A DNA stretch of 64,000 bases from contig NZ_BMZG01000001.1 of assembly GCF_014652675.1 (NCBI RefSeq), positions 62,001 to 126,000 on the forward strand, read 5' to 3'. The stretch's first letter is position 1. Every line of letters starts with the position of its first letter. This stretch comes from Formosimonas limnophila (lineage in GTDB: Bacteria; Pseudomonadota; Gammaproteobacteria; Burkholderiales; Burkholderiaceae). Below, piece after piece: positions 35,605 through 44,564 of the stretch. A program made the translations under genes and the position numbers. The notes under the pieces are model-generated. The model saw only the letters and a program-made list of their open reading frames with translations, did no database searches and was not told the origin of the DNA.

Positions 35605-37506
35605 GTGGCGAATTCTTCTTTTTCTTTGCTTAAAACTCTGCGGTTTTTGCCGTTTTTCTTAACTCAACTGTCGGGTGCGTTTAATGATGCGCTGTTTAAA
35701 TCAGCGTTTACGCTGCTGGTGACGTTTTATGCGGCCAAATTTGGTGGTTTATCGGCGGCGATGGCGAGTAACTTGATTGCTGGGTTGTTTATTTTGCCGT
35801 TTTTGTTGTTTTCGGCGACTTCAGGACAGCTATCAGATAAATTCGATAAAACGCGGTTGATGCGAGCGGTGAAGGTCTTTGAAATCGTAATTGTATCGGT
35901 CGCGGCTTATGGCTTTTTGTTTGAAGCTGCTTGGGTGCTTTATGTGTGTGTTTTTTTGATGGGGGTACATTCGACAATTTTTGGACCAGCGAAGTATGCG
36001 TATCTGCCGCAGCATTTATCAAACAATGAGGTGGTTGGTGGTAACGGCTTGGTAGAGATGGCGACGTTTGTGGCGATTTTGGTCGGCTCAATCGTGGCGG
36101 GAGAGTTGGTACATCAAGGTGCTTCAGGAGTTTGGGCGATTGCGCTGCTGTGTGTCACTGTGGCTGTATTTGGCTGGGCTGCGAGTCAGATGATGCCAGT
36201 ATCTCAGCCGATGGCGTCGTTGAAAAATGTTCAGATGAACTGGAATCCTTTGTCTGAGACCTTGCATAATTTGCGCATTGCGCGACAGGATATGGCGGTT
36301 TTTTATGCCATGATTGGTATCTCGTGGTTGTGGTTTTTCGGGGCGATTTTTCTCACACATTTTGCGCCGTTGGCCAAAGAGATGTTGGCGAGCAATGAGC
36401 GTGTGGTGACGCTCATGTTAGCGACTTTCTCGATTGGGATTGGCGTGGGTTCTGTGTTGTGCGAAAAGCTATCCCGACACCAGTTGGAAATCGGTTTGGT
36501 ACCCTTTGGCGCGATGGGCATGACGGTGTTTGGGGTGGATTTGTATTTTGCGATTGGCTCGTTTGTGCAGGCGGGTTTGCCTGTCGGTGAAATGGGGGCG
36601 ATGGATTTTCTCGCGCATGCGGGCAGCGTGCGTTTGTTAACTGATTTGTTTTTACTGTCTTTGTTTTCGGGGCTTTACAGCGTGCCGTTGTATACGATGA
36701 TTCAGACGTACGCGCAGCCAACGCACCGCGCACGGATTATTGCGGCGAATAATATATTAAACGCGTTGTTTATGATTGTGGCGAGTTTGTTGGCGTTGGG
36801 CTTGACGGCTATGGGGGCGAATGTGGCGCAGATTTTGGGCGCGGCGGCGGTGTTGAATGCTTTGGTGGCGATTTATATTTTTCGACTGGTACCAACATTT
36901 TTCTTGCGGTTTTTTGCGTGGGTGGTCAGTGGCTTGCTCTATCGCGTGCGGTATGTGAATCGTGATGTGATTCCACGTCAGGGCGCAGCGATTTTGGTGG
37001 CCAACCACGTCTCGTTCGTCGATGCGCTGCTGTTGATGGCGGCAAGTCCACGGCCGATTCGGTTTGTGATGGATGCGCAGATTTTTAAGATGCCTGTGTT
37101 GTCGTGGGTGTTTCGTAAGCTCAATGCCATTCCGATTACGAGTGCGAAAGATGATGCATTTCTTATGGAGCAGGCTTTTTTGAAAGTGGCGAAAGAGCTT
37201 GAAGATGGGCAACTGGTGTGCATTTTTCCTGAGGGACGATTGACGCCTGATGGCAAGATTGGTCAGTTTCGTCAAGGGATTTCAAAAATCCTTGCGCTAC
37301 ACGCCGCGCCTGTTGTGCCGTGTGCGTTGCAGGGATTGTGGGGTTCATTTTTTTCACGTAAATATGGCGCGGCGATGACGCGGCCATTTGTGCGTGGATT
37401 CTTTTCAAAAGTACAAGTGGTGGTGGGGCAAAGTATTCTACCTGAACAGGCCACGCCCAGCAGATTAGAGGCGGCTGTGCGTGATTTACGTGGAGATTGG
37501 GCATGA
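35605..37506 (+). CDS. LplT-like MFS transporter fused to a PlsC-type acyltransferase
   Basis: The 633-residue protein has an MFS domain of about 12 membrane segments (residues about 10-425), beginning RFLPFFLTQLSGAFNDALFK as in lysophospholipid transporters. A PlsC acyltransferase domain follows (about 440-633) with ANHVSFVDALLL (the HX4D motif) and FPEGRLTPDG. This suggests flipping and re-acylation of lysophospholipids in the inner membrane. The Aas acyl-ACP synthetase domain found in three-part homologues is absent. The GTG at 35605 is preceded by AAAGG. The upstream frame to 35419 has no homology. The rdgB start overlaps its stop. Confidence 0.85.
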   Translation: MANSSFSLLKTLRFLPFFLTQLSGAFNDALFKSAFTLLVTFYAAKFGGLSAAMASNLIAGLFILPFLLFSATSGQLSDKFDKTRLMRAVKVFEIVIVSVAAYGFLFEAAWVLYVCVFLMGVHSTIFGPAKYAYLPQHLSNNEVVGGNGLVEMATFVAILVGSIVAGELVHQGASGVWAIALLCVTVAVFGWAASQMMPVSQPMASLKNVQMNWNPLSETLHNLRIARQDMAVFYAMIGISWLWFFGAIFLTHFAPLAKEMLASNERVVTLMLATFSIGIGVGSVLCEKLSRHQLEIGLVPFGAMGMTVFGVDLYFAIGSFVQAGLPVGEMGAMDFLAHAGSVRLLTDLFLLSLFSGLYSVPLYTMIQTYAQPTHRARIIAANNILNALFMIVASLLALGLTAMGANVAQILGAAAVLNALVAIYIFRLVPTFFLRFFAWVVSGLLYRVRYVNRDVIPRQGAAILVANHVSFVDALLLMAASPRPIRFVMDAQIFKMPVLSWVFRKLNAIPITSAKDDAFLMEQAFLKVAKELEDGQLVCIFPEGRLTPDGKIGQFRQGISKILALHAAPVVPCALQGLWGSFFSRKYGAAMTRPFVRGFFSKVQVVVGQSILPEQATPSRLEAAVRDLRGDWA

Positions 37507-38111
37507 GGCGTTTGGTATTGGCATCGAATAATGCGGGCAAGCTGGCGGAGTTTTCGCGACTGCTCGCGGATTTGGATATTGAGGTGGTGTCGCAGGGCAG
37601 TTTGAGTGTGCCTGAGTGTGATGAGCCGTTTAATACGTTTGTTGAAAACGCACTGCGTAAAGCGCGTCATGCGTCGGGTATAACGGGACTCCCTGCACTG
37701 GCTGATGACTCGGGAATATGCGTGCCGGCGCTGAATGGTGCACCTGGGGTGCTGTCTGCGCGGTATGCCGATGTGCCTGATGTCGATGACGGTTTGAGTA
37801 AAGATGCACGCAATAACCAAAAATTAGTGAATGATTTAAGAAACATCGCAGACAAACGAGCGTATTTCTACTGTGTGCTGGTTTTGGTTCGTCATGCGAA
37901 CGATCCACAGCCGCTGATTGTCGATGGGTTGTGGTGGGGCGAAGTGAAGGGTGAACCGCGCGGTGAGGGCGGCTTTGGTTATGATCCGCATTTTTATGTG
38001 GCGAGCCTTGGGCGATGCGCGGCGGAATTAGATAAAACCGAAAAAAACCGCATTAGTCACCGAGGGCAAGCTGTGGTAAGACTGCTCGAACGGTTGCGAG
38101 AAGAAAAATAA
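37503..38111 (+). CDS. rdgB: XTP/dITP diphosphatase (RdgB/HAM1)
   Basis: The 202-residue enzyme hydrolyses dITP, XTP and related deaminated nucleotides to prevent mutagenesis. Signatures are LASNNAGKLAEF, ADDSGICVPALNGAPGVLSA, GEGGFGYDP and KNRISHRGQA. The ATG at 37503 overlaps the previous stop (ATGA) and has GGAGA six bases upstream. It converges on the minus-strand dut, another nucleotide-pool sanitiser; no strong hairpin separates the two genes. Confidence 0.94.
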   Translation: MRRLVLASNNAGKLAEFSRLLADLDIEVVSQGSLSVPECDEPFNTFVENALRKARHASGITGLPALADDSGICVPALNGAPGVLSARYADVPDVDDGLSKDARNNQKLVNDLRNIADKRAYFYCVLVLVRHANDPQPLIVDGLWWGEVKGEPRGEGGFGYDPHFYVASLGRCAAELDKTEKNRISHRGQAVVRLLERLREEK

Positions 38112-38174
38112 CGATGCGTGTCCAAAAAAAACAGATAAAAATTTGGGCTTTTTTGTTGGTCATACAGCAACCGT

Positions 38175-38621
38175 TTATTTTACGCCTGTGCTACCAAAGC
38201 CACCTTCACCACGGTCTGATTGACCAAAGTCATCAACCAAGTTAAATGTGGCTTGCACGACGGGGACGATGACGAGCTGCGCGATGCGCTCAAATGGTTC
38301 GATGGTAAAGGTTGTTTGGCCACGATTCCATGTGGATATCATGAGCTCACCTTGGTAGTCAGAGTCAATCAGACCAACGAGGTTGCCGAGCACGATGCCG
38401 TGTTTGTGGCCGAGGCCGCTGCGGGGCAATATGAGTGCGGCGTAGTTCGCATCGTCGAGGTGTATCGCTAAACCTGTGGGGATAAGGTTGGTTTGACCTG
38501 GTTCGAGGGTGATGGGCGCGTCGATGGCGGCGCGAAGGTCAAGCCCTGCGCTGCCTGTTGTGGCGTAGGCGGGGAGTCGGTCTTTGATGATGGGGTTGAG
38601 GATTTTGATGTCAATGTTCAT
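38175..38621 (-). CDS. dut: dUTP diphosphatase
   Basis: The 148-residue trimeric dUTPase has all five motifs: [38 protein letters not shown] and the C-terminal [10 protein letters not shown]. It removes dUTP and yields dUMP for thymidylate synthesis. The ATG at 38621 matches the family start MNIDIKIL; in-frame sequence back to 38690 is unrelated and overlaps the upstream hairpin. coaBC lies upstream on the same strand behind a terminator-like hairpin. Confidence 0.95.
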   Translation of the reverse strand: MNIDIKILNPIIKDRLPAYATTGSAGLDLRAAIDAPITLEPGQTNLIPTGLAIHLDDANYAALILPRSGLGHKHGIVLGNLVGLIDSDYQGELMISTWNRGQTTFTIEPFERIAQLVIVPVVQATFNLVDDFGQSDRGEGGFGSTGVK

Positions 38622-38678
38622 GATTGGGATTGGTTGTGAGTAAAAAGAGGATTGGTTAGAAAATGTATGGTATTTAAA

Positions 38679-38727
38679 AACCACCGTCATACCCGAATGA
38701 TTTCAGCGGGAATGACGGTGGTTTTTT
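38679..38727. terminator. long-loop hairpin between coaBC and dut
   Basis: AACCACCGTCAT (38679-38690) pairs with ATGACGGTGGTT (38712-38723) around a 21-base loop containing smaller inverted sequence, with A and T runs outside. It probably terminates coaBC on the minus strand. The CGTCATTCCCG core on the minus strand resembles dispersed intergenic repeats known from other proteobacteria. Confidence 0.6.
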
Positions 38728-38732
38728 TGTTT

Positions 38733-39938
38733 TTATTTAGTAGTAAGCCGCTTGGCGATTTCGGCAATGAGTCGATGAGCCAGTTGCGCTTTGTCCTGTC
38801 GAGGCAACGGGTGTTCGCCCGCATTGTCCAGTAGCACGACTTCGTTGTCATCTGCGCCAAATGTGGCTGGGCCGTTGTTTGCAATCAAAAGGGGAATGCC
38901 TTTTTTGAGGCGTTTGGCTTGACCGTATTCGAGTACATTTTCGGTTTCAGCGGCGAAACCGACGCAGTAGGGGGCGTTCGGCTGCTGGGCGACGGTGTGC
39001 AGGATGTCGGGGTTTTGGGTGAACGAGAGGTGGGGGACGTCGTCGGCGTGTTGCTTTTTGATTTTTTGTGTGGCGGGGCTATCGACGCGCCAGTCGGCGA
39101 CAGCAGCGACGGCGATGAATGCGTCTGTTTCGGCGACGTGGGGTAGGCAGGCGTTGAGCATGTCGGCTGCGGATTCTACATTGATGCGATGCACGCCGAG
39201 AGGTGTATCTAAAGCGGTGGGGCCTGAGATAAGGAGGACTTCTGCGCCTGCACAGGCAGCGGCGTGGGCGAGGGCGTAGCCCATTTTGCCGCTTGAGCGG
39301 TTAGTGATGCCGCGCACGGGGTCAATGGCTTCAAAGGTTGGACCTGCGGTGATGAGTATCTTTTTGCCTTTGAGGATTTGCGGGACAAACAAACTCTCGA
39401 TGGCCTGCACGAGCTCGTGTGGTTCGAGCATACGGCCATTGCCAATTTCGCCACAGGCCTGCTCGCCTGCAGCGGGGCCGAAAACAAATATGCCGTCGTT
39501 TCGTAGTTGTTCGATGTTTCGTTGCGTGGCAGGATTTCCCCACATCTGCACGTTCATCGCGGGGGCGATGGCGAGCGGGCAGGTGAGCGGGTCACGTGCG
39601 AGGGCGAGGTTTGTCAGTAAATCATCGGCGAGGCCGTTGGCGATCTTGGCTGCGACGTTGGCGGTGCAGGGCGCGATGATGAATGCGTCGGCTTCGCGGG
39701 ATAGGTTAATGTGCGCGATGGATGAGCTGGCTGCTGCGCGGCTGCTCCATAAGTCGTCATAAACAGGTTGGTTGGTCAGTGCAGAGAATGTCAGCGGCGT
39801 GATGAACTCCTTCGCACCATCTGTCATGACGACGGTGACGGTGGCGCCGCGCTTGATAAGCCGACGTGCGACTTCAGCGCTTTTGTAAGCGGCAACGCCG
39901 CCTGTGATACCGAGGAGGATGTGTTTGTGTTTGAGCAT
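38733..39938 (-). CDS. coaBC: bifunctional phosphopantothenoylcysteine decarboxylase/synthetase
   Basis: The 401-residue fusion makes 4'-phosphopantetheine for CoA. The N-terminal CoaC flavoprotein has GITGGVAAYKSAEVARRL, PAMNVQMW and GPAAGEQACGEIGNGRM (catalytic Cys). The C-terminal CoaB domain (about 190-401) has GPTFEAIDPVRGITNRSSGK and the KKGIPLLIANNG segment. The ATG at 39938 matches family starts; the longer frame to 40028 adds unrelated residues. An extended -10 promoter lies about 45 bases upstream. Confidence 0.94.
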   Translation of the reverse strand: MLKHKHILLGITGGVAAYKSAEVARRLIKRGATVTVVMTDGAKEFITPLTFSALTNQPVYDDLWSSRAAASSSIAHINLSREADAFIIAPCTANVAAKIANGLADDLLTNLALARDPLTCPLAIAPAMNVQMWGNPATQRNIEQLRNDGIFVFGPAAGEQACGEIGNGRMLEPHELVQAIESLFVPQILKGKKILITAGPTFEAIDPVRGITNRSSGKMGYALAHAAACAGAEVLLISGPTALDTPLGVHRINVESAADMLNACLPHVAETDAFIAVAAVADWRVDSPATQKIKKQHADDVPHLSFTQNPDILHTVAQQPNAPYCVGFAAETENVLEYGQAKRLKKGIPLLIANNGPATFGADDNEVVLLDNAGEHPLPRQDKAQLAHRLIAEIAKRLTTK

Positions 39939-39979
39939 GGTTGACCTGTGTGTGACGGCGGTGCTGCCAAAATTTTGGC

Positions 39980-39990
39980 TTATTATAACA
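39980..39990 (-). promoter_or_regulatory. extended -10 promoter of coaBC
   Basis: On the minus strand TGTTATAAT (39990-39982) is a TGn plus consensus TATAAT box. No good -35 is visible, as is common for extended -10 promoters. The leader would be about 37 bases. Confidence 0.5.
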
Positions 39991-40017
39991 GTCTGACACA
40001 TTGTTACCATCGATGTG

Positions 40018-40113
40018 ATGGCGAACAATGGCGCAGACCCTGCCTCAATTGATTTTTTGCGCGGTGTATTGAATGGGCGTGCGGATATGGAAGTGCGCTG
40101 GACACGGGGCTAA
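40018..40113 (+). CDS. possible 31-residue ORF or gene remnant
   Basis: An ATG at 40018 opens MANNGADPASIDFLRGVLNG followed by RADMEVRWTRG and TAA. The composition looks protein-like rather than random, and a strong terminator follows three bases after the stop, as if it were the end of a transcription unit. No ribosome binding site is clear, and the frame is closed by a stop just upstream (39994). It may be the C-terminal remnant of a lost gene. The family is not recognised. Confidence 0.35.
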   Translation: MANNGADPASIDFLRGVLNGRADMEVRWTRG

Positions 40114-40116
40114 TTA

Positions 40117-40146
40117 AAAAGCTGACCAAAAAGGTCAGCTTTTTTA
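40117..40146 (+). terminator. terminator after the small ORF
   Basis: AAAAGCTGACC (40117-40127) pairs with GGTCAGCTTTT (40133-40143) around a five-base loop, followed by further T. On the minus strand it also has a T-run and would lie after lspA's downstream neighbour. Confidence 0.82.
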
Positions 40147-40194
40147 TGCCAGTGAAGGCTATTTGATTCATTTGATTGAGTTTGATGGTGTGTA

Positions 40195-40683
40195 TCAGTT
40201 GTGATTGGTTGTTTTTTTCTTGGTGAATTCATCAATCAGCAAAATCGCCACACCGATAAGGATTGCTGAATCGGCTATGTTGAATGCAGGCCAATGGTGG
40301 GTTTGATAATAAAAATCTAAAAAATCCACTACTTTACCAATGCGGACACGGTCAATTAAATTGCCGACTGCACCTGCCAAAATAAATGCCAAACCAAGAC
40401 AAAAACGCGGTTCATCGCGGTGCTTGCGCATCAGATAAAGGATGAATACGGAAGCAGCAGTGGATAGGGCGGTGAAAAACCAGCGTTGCCAACCATCGTG
40501 ATTGGCCAAAAAGCTAAATGCTGCGCCAGGGTTATAGACCAAACCGAGATTGAAAAATGAAGTGACTGGGCGGAACTCATGTTCAGCAAAGTTGGCTTCG
40601 ATGGCGAATTTGGTGAATTGGTCGATGACGATGAGTGTGAGCGTGAGCAGTAGATAAGATGAGAGAGAGCGTTGTTTTTTCAT
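40195..40683 (-). CDS. lspA: lipoprotein signal peptidase (signal peptidase II)
   Basis: The 162-residue inner-membrane aspartyl protease has four hydrophobic segments. It shows the family motifs IDQFTKFAI, NLGLVYNPGAAFSFLA, and the two catalytic aspartates in GAVGNLIDRVRIGKVVDFLDF and AFNIADSAI. It processes prolipoproteins such as the one encoded at 29399. It lies downstream of ileS on the same strand, the standard order, with 120 bases between them. Confidence 0.96.
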   Translation of the reverse strand: MKKQRSLSSYLLLTLTLIVIDQFTKFAIEANFAEHEFRPVTSFFNLGLVYNPGAAFSFLANHDGWQRWFFTALSTAASVFILYLMRKHRDEPRFCLGLAFILAGAVGNLIDRVRIGKVVDFLDFYYQTHHWPAFNIADSAILIGVAILLIDEFTKKKTTNHN

Positions 40684-40719
40684 GATGGCTTTTTAGATCA
40701 AGAATAGAGTTTCGAATGT

Positions 40720-40744
40720 GATGGGGTAGTGATACTACCCCATC
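40720..40744. promoter_or_regulatory. perfect hairpin between ileS and lspA
   Basis: GATGGGGTAG (40720-40729) pairs with CTACCCCATC (40735-40744) around five bases. No T-run follows on the minus strand, so it is more likely an mRNA processing or stability element than a full terminator. Confidence 0.5.
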
Positions 40745-40803
40745 AAAGAATCAAAACGATGTAGATAAAAGAAAAAGTGAAATTTTCCTGTTTCTAATTT
40801 TCT

Positions 40804-43659
40804 TTAAGCGTAGTGACGCTTTTCACCATCACCGAATAAGTTGGTCACACAGCGTGCACACAATGTTGGGTGCTCAGTGTCAGAGCCGACATCGACGGTG
40901 ACGTGCCAGCAGCGTTCACATTTTGTGCCTTCTGCTTTGGTAACATCAACCCCCACGTTTGGCAGATTTTTGTTAGAAAAGTGAGAAAGTTCAAAGAAAC
41001 AGCTACTGGTGTTAAGAGAGTTTCTGATTTCGACATTTGAGGTTAACATAACAAATTTTAATTCGTTAGTCATTTCAATTAACGTGTCGCGTACAGCTTC
41101 TGATTGAATGCTGATGCTTACTTTTGCATCTAAATTTCCCCCAATTTTGCCATTCTGCCGAGCTTGTTCTAATGCACCATTTACAGCATCTCGAATGTGC
41201 AGTATATGTGTCCATTTCTTGATTAGTTCGTCAGCGTTAGTAGGTTCAGGCAATTTGTGATAGAGCTGAGTAAAAATCGTATCCTCTTTGCTGGAACCCG
41301 TCAAAACAGGCCACGCTTCTTCTGCCGTGAAACTTAAAATCGGTGCCATCACACGAACCAAGCTGTGCGCGATATGCCACAGAGCGGTTTGTGCGGCGCG
41401 GCGTGCAGGTGAGTTTGGTGCGCTGGTGTATAAACGATCTTTCAGAATGTCGAGATAAAAACCGCCTAAGTCCTCAGAGCAGAAAATCTGCAATTTGGCC
41501 ACGAGTGGGTGAAACTCGTACTTCTCCGCGTGCGCGAGCAAATCGGCTTGCCAGTTTGCGGTGAGTGCTAAGGCGTATTGGTCGATTTCGAGCAGTTCGT
41601 TAACGTCAAGCAAATCAGTTGCAGCGTTAAAGTCAGACAAATTCGCCAGCAAAAAGCGCAGTGTGTTTCGGATGCGGCGGTAGCCTTCGGAAACCCGTTT
41701 GAGGATTTCATCAGAAATGGACAGCTCACCTGAGTAGTCAGTTGAGGCGACCCAAAGGCGGATGATTTCTGCGCCCATTTTGTTCGCAACGTCTTGCGGT
41801 GAAACAATATTACCAACGGATTTACTCATCTTTCGGCCTTCGCCATCGACGGCGAAACCGTGTGTGAGCAGGGCTTTATATGGTGCGCGACCATCGAGCA
41901 TGCAACCTGTGAGTAGGGATGAGTGAAACCAGCCTCGGTGCTGATCTGAGCCTTCGAGATACAGGTCTGCGGGCCAAGCTAGCTCGTCCGCGTGCGAGCC
42001 GCGCAGGACGTGGTAGTGCGTCGTACCTGAGTCGAACCAGACGTCGAGGGTGTCTTTGTTTTTCTCGTATTCTGCGGCGTCGTTACCGAGGAATTCGTTG
42101 ATGTCTAATGTCTGCCATGCTTCGATGCCGTTTGCTTCCACGAGTTTGGCGATTTTTTCGAGCAGTGTAGGCGTGTCTGGGTGCAATTTGCCTGTGGCTT
42201 TGTTTAGGAAAAACGGCATTGGCACGCCCCACTGACGTTGGCGTGACAGCGTCCAGTCAGGGCGGTTGGCAATCATTGAATGCAAACGCGCTTGCCCCCA
42301 CGCTGGGAAAAATTGAGTGGCCTCAACGCCTGCCAATGCACGCTCGCGTAAGCTCGCGCCGTCCACTTGGTTATCCATTGAGGCGAACCACTGTGTGGTG
42401 GCACGGTAGATGAGCGGTGTTTTGTGACGCCAGCAGTGCATGTAGCTGTGGTTGTATTTCACGACTTTAAACAGTGCGCCGACTTCTGTGAGTTTCTCGA
42501 CGATTTTTGGATTCGCGTCCCAGATTTTCAGTCCACCGAAGTCAGGTAGATCCGTCGCATAAACACCATTGCCCATCACAGGTGTGAGGATGTCGTCGTT
42601 GGTTACGCCGTTGGCTTTGCACGAGGCGAAATCCTCCAGACCGTAAGCAGGCGCGGAGTGGACGATACCCGTCCCCGCGTCAGTGGTGACGTAGTCGCCC
42701 ACATAGACGGGCGATAAACGCTCGTACAGTGGGTGTTTGAATGCGATGTGCTCAAGCGCGATGCCTGCGCAAGTGGCGATGATTTTGCCCGTTAACGCAT
42801 AACGTTCCAATGTCGCAGCGACCAAATCTTGCGCGAGGATGAGTTGGTTATCATTGTCCAACTGTACCAGTGCATAGATGACTTCAGGGTGGACGTTCAA
42901 CGCCTGATTCGCAGGAATCGTCCATGGTGTCGTGGTCCAGATGACAATGTGGCCAACGGGTGCAATCGTTGTTTTGAATGCTTGTGCGAGTTTATCGTGC
43001 TCGGTAAAAGCGAAACCGACGTCAATGGCCAAGTCCATTTTGTCTTGGTATTCAACCTCGGCTTCGGCAAGTGCAGATTCGCAGTCAAAGCACCAATTTA
43101 CAGGTTTTAGGCCACGGTAAACATGACCGTTTTCTAAAATTTTACCTAACGCGCGAATTTCATCAGCTTCGTTTGAAAAATTCATGGTTTTATAGGGGTT
43201 GTCCCAGTCACCCAAAACCCCGAGGCGCATGAAGTCAATTTTTTGTTTCTCGATTTGTGTGGCGGCGTAGGTTCGGGATTTTTCTTGGACTTCGCGTGTG
43301 GGTAGATTGCGACCGAAGAGTTCCTCGATTTTGTTCTCAATCGGCATGCCGTGACAATCCCAGCCAGGTACGTAAGGCGCATCAAAGCCTGCCATTGTGC
43401 GAGACTTTACGATGATGTCCTTGAGGATTTTATTGACAGCATGGCCGATGTGGATGTCGCCGTTCGCATACGGCGGGCCGTCGTGCAGGATGAATTTTGG
43501 GCGACCTTTAACGGCGGCACGGATTTTTTTATAGCGGTTCTGTGCTTGCCATTCATTAACCCACACGGGTTCGCGTTTGGCCAAATCGCCACGCATGGGA
43601 AATGGCGTGTCGAGTAGATTGACGGGATAGTTGTTCTTTGGAGACTTGTTGTCGCTCAT
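40804..43659 (-). CDS. ileS: isoleucyl-tRNA synthetase
   Basis: The 951-residue class I synthetase has HIGH at residues 70-73, KMSKS near 610 and the CP1 editing domain containing [12 protein letters not shown] and [22 protein letters not shown]-terminal zinc finger has CERCWH and CARC (about 910-940). The ATG at 43659 gives the usual N-terminus; an extension to 43725 is unrelated. lspA follows, a common proteobacterial pairing. Confidence 0.96.
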   Translation of the reverse strand: MSDNKSPKNNYPVNLLDTPFPMRGDLAKREPVWVNEWQAQNRYKKIRAAVKGRPKFILHDGPPYANGDIHIGHAVNKILKDIIVKSRTMAGFDAPYVPGWDCHGMPIENKIEELFGRNLPTREVQEKSRTYAATQIEKQKIDFMRLGVLGDWDNPYKTMNFSNEADEIRALGKILENGHVYRGLKPVNWCFDCESALAEAEVEYQDKMDLAIDVGFAFTEHDKLAQAFKTTIAPVGHIVIWTTTPWTIPANQALNVHPEVIYALVQLDNDNQLILAQDLVAATLERYALTGKIIATCAGIALEHIAFKHPLYERLSPVYVGDYVTTDAGTGIVHSAPAYGLEDFASCKANGVTNDDILTPVMGNGVYATDLPDFGGLKIWDANPKIVEKLTEVGALFKVVKYNHSYMHCWRHKTPLIYRATTQWFASMDNQVDGASLRERALAGVEATQFFPAWGQARLHSMIANRPDWTLSRQRQWGVPMPFFLNKATGKLHPDTPTLLEKIAKLVEANGIEAWQTLDINEFLGNDAAEYEKNKDTLDVWFDSGTTHYHVLRGSHADELAWPADLYLEGSDQHRGWFHSSLLTGCMLDGRAPYKALLTHGFAVDGEGRKMSKSVGNIVSPQDVANKMGAEIIRLWVASTDYSGELSISDEILKRVSEGYRRIRNTLRFLLANLSDFNAATDLLDVNELLEIDQYALALTANWQADLLAHAEKYEFHPLVAKLQIFCSEDLGGFYLDILKDRLYTSAPNSPARRAAQTALWHIAHSLVRVMAPILSFTAEEAWPVLTGSSKEDTIFTQLYHKLPEPTNADELIKKWTHILHIRDAVNGALEQARQNGKIGGNLDAKVSISIQSEAVRDTLIEMTNELKFVMLTSNVEIRNSLNTSSCFFELSHFSNKNLPNVGVDVTKAEGTKCERCWHVTVDVGSDTEHPTLCARCVTNLFGDGEKRHYA

Positions 43660-43837
43660 GTTGTGTACCGTTGGGGTTGTGCTGCGCGAAAATCTCACGC
43701 TCGCTGAATGTGACAAAACCCGCATTTTACCTTATTTTTAAAGGTCTTAGCGCGGGTTTGTCTGCGTGTTATCTTATTTGAGCTGGCGGTATAATCAAAA
43801 ATATGACTCGAAAATAACCACCTGTGCTGTATGGGAT

Positions 43838-44287
43838 TTAATGGAGTAAGCTGGGTAAAACGTCTGTGAGTTTGTTGTTGTCCAGCGCGACGGTGGCGTG
43901 ATAAACCGACATGCGCCAGCCTTGCTCAGATTTGAGATACACCTGAGTGGTGTGCAGATTAAAGGCTTGTGTCTCGCCGCTGCGTGTGGTGAGTTGAATG
44001 TGTACGAGCAAAGTGTGCACCGCTGTAAGCAAATTGTCAAACGTGTGTGTGGCGAGAATATGGGCTTTGAATTGACCGATGTTGAATAAATTTTCCCACA
44101 AATCATGCACGGCAATGTGACCTTGGGCATAGGGTAAGTTTGGCAAAATGCAGATGATTTCTTCATCGTCTGACCATACCTTCATCATGGCTTCAATATC
44201 GCCTTGTGACAGCGCAGCGTAAAAAGCGGCTTCAAGCTCTGATGCGCTGCCAAATAATGATTTTGGTGCTTTGAGGCGGCGGCTCAT
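43838..44287 (-). CDS. NTF2/SnoaL-like (DUF4440-type) protein
   Basis: The 149-residue cytoplasmic protein has the cystatin-like NTF2 pattern: ASELEAAFYAALSQGDIEAM, then MKVWSDDEEIICILP, the GHIAVHDLWENLF segment and a C-terminal QGWRMSVYHATVAL. Family members vary from isomerases to non-catalytic binding domains, so the function is open. The ATG at 44287 overlaps the stop of the CHCC zinc-finger gene (TGATG), implying translational coupling. Confidence 0.75.
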   Translation of the reverse strand: MSRRLKAPKSLFGSASELEAAFYAALSQGDIEAMMKVWSDDEEIICILPNLPYAQGHIAVHDLWENLFNIGQFKAHILATHTFDNLLTAVHTLLVHIQLTTRSGETQAFNLHTTQVYLKSEQGWRMSVYHATVALDNNKLTDVLPSLLH

Positions 44288-44484
44288 CAGTGACCTTTGA
44301 CGACTTCGCCAGCTTTTAGACGGTACGTCGTGCCGCAGTAAGGGCAAGATGCCTCGCCGTGGCTGACGTCAATAAACACGCGCGGATGGCTGCTCCAGCT
44401 TTGCATGTTTTGATTTGGGCAGTGCGCGGGCAAATCGGCTGCGAGAAGTTCAATCACGGGGTGTGTGGTGTTGGTTTGGCTCAT
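44287..44484 (-). CDS. CHCC-type zinc-finger protein
   Basis: The 65-residue protein has one zinc-binding site with HPRVFIDV and SCPYCGTTYRL. The Cys, His and CxxC spacing match the CHCC zinc-finger family found in small bacterial proteins and in the mitochondrial complex I subunit NDUFS6. Its bacterial role is not established. It is cotranscribed with the NTF2-like gene through a one-base overlap. Confidence 0.8.
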   Translation of the reverse strand: MSQTNTTHPVIELLAADLPAHCPNQNMQSWSSHPRVFIDVSHGEASCPYCGTTYRLKAGEVVKGH

Positions 44485-44564
44485 GGTTTTCTCATTGAGA
44501 TTGGTTCAAAAACAGTCGTGATTATATCGTGTGTTACTGTAAAGTCGATAATGAATTTTTTGAG

